DNA of 64,000 nucleotides from Oscillospiraceae bacterium (GTDB taxonomy: Bacteria; Bacillota; Clostridia; Oscillospirales; Oscillospiraceae), in contig JAAWQX010000004.1 in NCBI GenBank assembly GCA_022800755.1, forward strand, positions 1-64,000, given 5' to 3'. The notes below the pieces were generated by a model, which worked only from the letters and a program-made list of their open reading frames with translations, ran no database searches and was not told where the DNA came from. This document shows, one piece after another, positions 61,941-64,000 of this stretch. The position numbers and the translations under genes are program-made. How positions within the stretch are numbered: the first letter of the stretch is position 1; the number at the start of each line of letters is the position of its first letter.

Positions 61941-64000
61941 TTATGGTCTCAAAAACTTTTCCAAAAGCCGTGCAACTTCCCGAACGTCGATTGGCTTCGC
62001 GATATGGGCGTTCATGCCCGCGTCCAAACAGCGCTTCACGTCCTCGGCGAAAGCGTCGGCAGTCATGGCGATGATGGGCAGCCCCGCGTCCTCCCGGTCT
62101 AGGGCACGGATGGCCCGGGTGGCCTCGTAGCCGTTCATCACGGGCATACGGATGTCCATTAAAACAGCGTCATAATACCCCGGGGCGGAGCCTTGGAACC
62201 GCTCCACGGCGATTTGGCCGTTTTCCGCCCAATCCAGTTCCAGGCCTAATTCCTCCAGCAGATCGTGGGCGATCTCCCAGTTCAGTTCGTTATCCTCTGC
62301 CAGCAGAACCCGCCGCCCGGTGAGGTCAAAGGTCTCCGCGGGGGCGAGGGGGCCGGCCGCCGGGTCCGCGAAGGCCCGCAGCCCGTGGTACAGGGTGGAT
62401 TTGAACAGGGGCTTGGAGATAAAGCCTGTGATGCCTGCCTGGGTTGCATCCTCCTCGATCTCGCTCCAGTCGTAGGCGGAGATCAGCAGGATCGGCACGT
62501 CGTCCCCCAGGCTGGTCCGGATGCGCCGGGCGGTCTCCAGCCCGTCGATGCCGGGCAGCTTCCAGTCCATGAGGATGATGTGATAGTTTTTGCCCTGAAC
62601 GCGGCGTTCCAGCACCAGATTCAAGGCGCTTTCGCCGTCCAGGGTGTACTCCGCGTTCACGCCGATGGACCGCAGGGCGGTCACGGCGCTGTCGCAAAGC
62701 TGCTGGTTGTCGTCCACCACCAGCATGTTCCAGTTGGGCAGGACCATTTCCTCTTCGGAAAGCTCCGCCTTTTCCAGGTCCAGTGTCACCCGGAACTCCG
62801 TCCCCTCACCCGGGGCGCTGTCCAACTCAATGGACCCGCCCATAGCGTCTACGATGTACTTGGTGATGGCCATGCCCAGTCCGGTGCCTTCCGTGCGGTG
62901 GACCCGGGTGTTGTCCTCCCGGGTAAAAGATTCAAAAATCGTGGCCTGGAATTCCGGAGTCATACCGATGCCGTTGTCCCGCACGGACAAATGGATGCGC
63001 ACATACGCATCCCCCTTGGGGGACGGCTCTTCATACAGGGACAGTTCGATCTCGCCGCCGTCGGGGGTGAACTTGATGGCGTTGGACGCCAGGTTCAGCA
63101 GCACCTGGTTGAGCCGCACACTGTCGCAGAACACGGATTCCGTAGAGACGTCGTGGATGGATACATTAAAATGCTGCTGCTTCATGCTCATCTGTGGCTG
63201 CACGATGTCCACAATGCTCTCCATGACCTCTCGCAGGGAGACCTGGTCCATGGATAGGGTCATTTTGCCGCTTTCGATCTTGGACATATCCAGCACGTCA
63301 TTGATCAGCCCCAGCAGATGCTTGCTGGACAGGGCGATCTTTTTCAGGCAGTTTTGCACCTGTTCCGGGTCATCCTGATTGGCCGTGGCGATGGCGGTCA
63401 TGCCCACGATGGCGTTCATGGGGGTGCGGATATCGTGAGACATATTGGACAAAAACTCGCTTTTGGCCCGGTTAGCCCGTTCCGCGTCCTTCCGGGCGGT
63501 CTCCAACTCCTGCAATTGCTGGTTGGACATGCGCAGGTAGCACACAAAAATGGTGATGAGCAGCGCCAGCACGAAAATACAGCCCGCCATGGACACAAAA
63601 CTCCACATATGGCTGAATTGGTCGATGGAGCTGTTCAGGTCGCCGAAAGGCATGGCCGTGAGCAGGTACCATTCAGAGTACGCCAGCTTGGCGCAATAGA
63701 GGTTCCGGCGCTCGCCGCCGATTTGGAATTGGGTGGAATACGGTTCGCCGGTAGCCATGGCGGCCTGGAGCCGGGACACGAATTCCTCCGGGGTCTGGCC
63801 GTTCACGTCCTTGTATAAGCTGAGTGCCCGGTCGAAATAGCTGCTGCGGTAAGCGTCCCCGGTGCGGATGACGAAGCTGCCGTCCTGCCGGATGATGTAG
63901 GAATAAGTTTTGCTGGCGTCCTCCTCCAAAGACAGGGTGCTGGTAATGTAATCCACCGGCAAAGCGGCCACCAGCGCCAGCGCGTCGTCTCCGGCGCTCA
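61941..64000 (-). CDS. Hybrid sensor histidine kinase (5' end outside the window)
   Basis: The open frame reaches the window edge without a stop, so the N-terminus is missing; the GTG at 63971 is not a real start. In order: part of an extracellular Cache-like sensor (EWYLLTAMPFGDLNSSIDQ), a membrane helix, HisKA with the phospho-His in FLSNMSHDIRTPMNAIVG, HATPase (NLASNAIKFTPDGG, VRDNGIGM, GTGLGMAITK), and two receiver domains with phospho-Asp in ILMDWKLPGIDG and VLMDIRMPVMNG. No Hpt domain follows. Such kinases usually signal through a multi-step relay; the output is unknown. Confidence 0.93.
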   Translation of the reverse strand, partial: SAGDDALALVAALPVDYITSTLSLEEDASKTYSYIIRQDGSFVIRTGDAYRSSYFDRALSLYKDVNGQTPEEFVSRLQAAMATGEPYSTQFQIGGERRNLYCAKLAYSEWYLLTAMPFGDLNSSIDQFSHMWSFVSMAGCIFVLALLITIFVCYLRMSNQQLQELETARKDAERANRAKSEFLSNMSHDIRTPMNAIVGMTAIATANQDDPEQVQNCLKKIALSSKHLLGLINDVLDMSKIESGKMTLSMDQVSLREVMESIVDIVQPQMSMKQQHFNVSIHDVSTESVFCDSVRLNQVLLNLASNAIKFTPDGGEIELSLYEEPSPKGDAYVRIHLSVRDNGIGMTPEFQATIFESFTREDNTRVHRTEGTGLGMAITKYIVDAMGGSIELDSAPGEGTEFRVTLDLEKAELSEEEMVLPNWNMLVVDDNQQLCDSAVTALRSIGVNAEYTLDGESALNLVLERRVQGKNYHIILMDWKLPGIDGLETARRIRTSLGDDVPILLISAYDWSEIEEDATQAGITGFISKPLFKSTLYHGLRAFADPAAGPLAPAETFDLTGRRVLLAEDNELNWEIAHDLLEELGLELDWAENGQIAVERFQGSAPGYYDAVLMDIRMPVMNGYEATRAIRALDREDAGLPIIAMTADAFAEDVKRCLDAGMNAHIAKPIDVREVARLLEKFLRP

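Overview
The window reads as a chromosomal segment from a spore-forming, anaerobic, GC-rich Clostridia, most likely of the Oscillospiraceae (Oscillibacter/Flavonifractor/Dysosmobacter-like). This is inferred from four things: forespore and germination genes (gpr, spoVAD, spoVAE, GerAC/GerAB, a LysM-GH18 cortex enzyme); Firmicutes-type housekeeping synteny (dnaA-dnaN-S4-recF-remB-gyrB-gyrA, soj-spo0J, HrcA with a CIRCE operator); anaerobic redox enzymes (lactate dehydrogenase with EtfAB, pyruvate:ferredoxin oxidoreductase, NfnAB); and sharp SigmaA promoters in AT-rich gaps between GC-rich genes. No tRNA, rRNA, insertion sequence, prophage or CRISPR array was seen.

Layout. 1-960: a palindrome-rich intergenic block and a Vat/CatB-type acetyltransferase. 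959-4209 (-): a D-lactate dehydrogenase/EtfB/EtfA operon. 4377-9175 (+): the hrcA-grpE-dnaK-dnaJ heat-shock operon behind a CIRCE site. 9222-13909 (-): mfd and a PrsA-like foldase lipoprotein. 14093-23323 (+): the replication-origin region, with oriC between dnaA and dnaN and the run continuing to rnhA. 23364-27795 (-): gpr, parA, parB, serS and mscL, with two parS-like sites between gpr and parA. 27969-34979: rpsT, a YdeI-like protein, an SH3 protein, an FMN enzyme with a HAD phosphatase, a DUF6809-like protein, a MATE pump and a short-chain dehydrogenase with a zinc-binding tail. 35358-38873: pyruvate:ferredoxin oxidoreductase. 38927-42510 (-): a LysM-GH18 enzyme, a pseudokinase/C-type-lectin membrane protein and a double-hotdog thioesterase. 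42698-44977: two germination genes. 45012-48372: an XRE regulator with two flavoproteins, divergent from a second DUF6809-like gene. 48380-53057: folA/thyA, a YjjG-like phosphatase, spoVAD/spoVAE and a DUF134-NifX fusion. 53081-55250 (-): a MATE pump, a YfbR-like phosphohydrolase and DUF896. 55619-57848: nfnAB. 58148-61888: a compact type IV pilus-like operon (PilC, four small membrane proteins, PilT). 61941-64000 (-): a hybrid histidine kinase cut by the right edge.

How the genes work together. The lactate dehydrogenase/Etf, pyruvate:ferredoxin oxidoreductase and NfnAB genes cover lactate oxidation, acetyl-CoA formation with reduced ferredoxin, and ferredoxin/NADH/NADPH balancing. The origin block and ParAB-parS handle initiation and segregation. 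gpr and spoVAD share one forespore-promoter layout.

The most unusual signals are: a two-copy intergenic repeat whose hairpin shows compensatory base changes; a helically phased array of five TTTGTSA motifs upstream of nfnAB; a catalytically dead kinase-like domain joined across the membrane to a C-type lectin domain; the PilC/PilT locus without a visible PilB or major pilin, preceded by a promoter-terminator pair that could be a small RNA or an attenuator; and a MATE pump mRNA leader in which the ribosome-binding site could compete with a hairpin arm. Several starts were moved downstream from the longest open frame to the methionine with a ribosome-binding site and family-like N-terminus.
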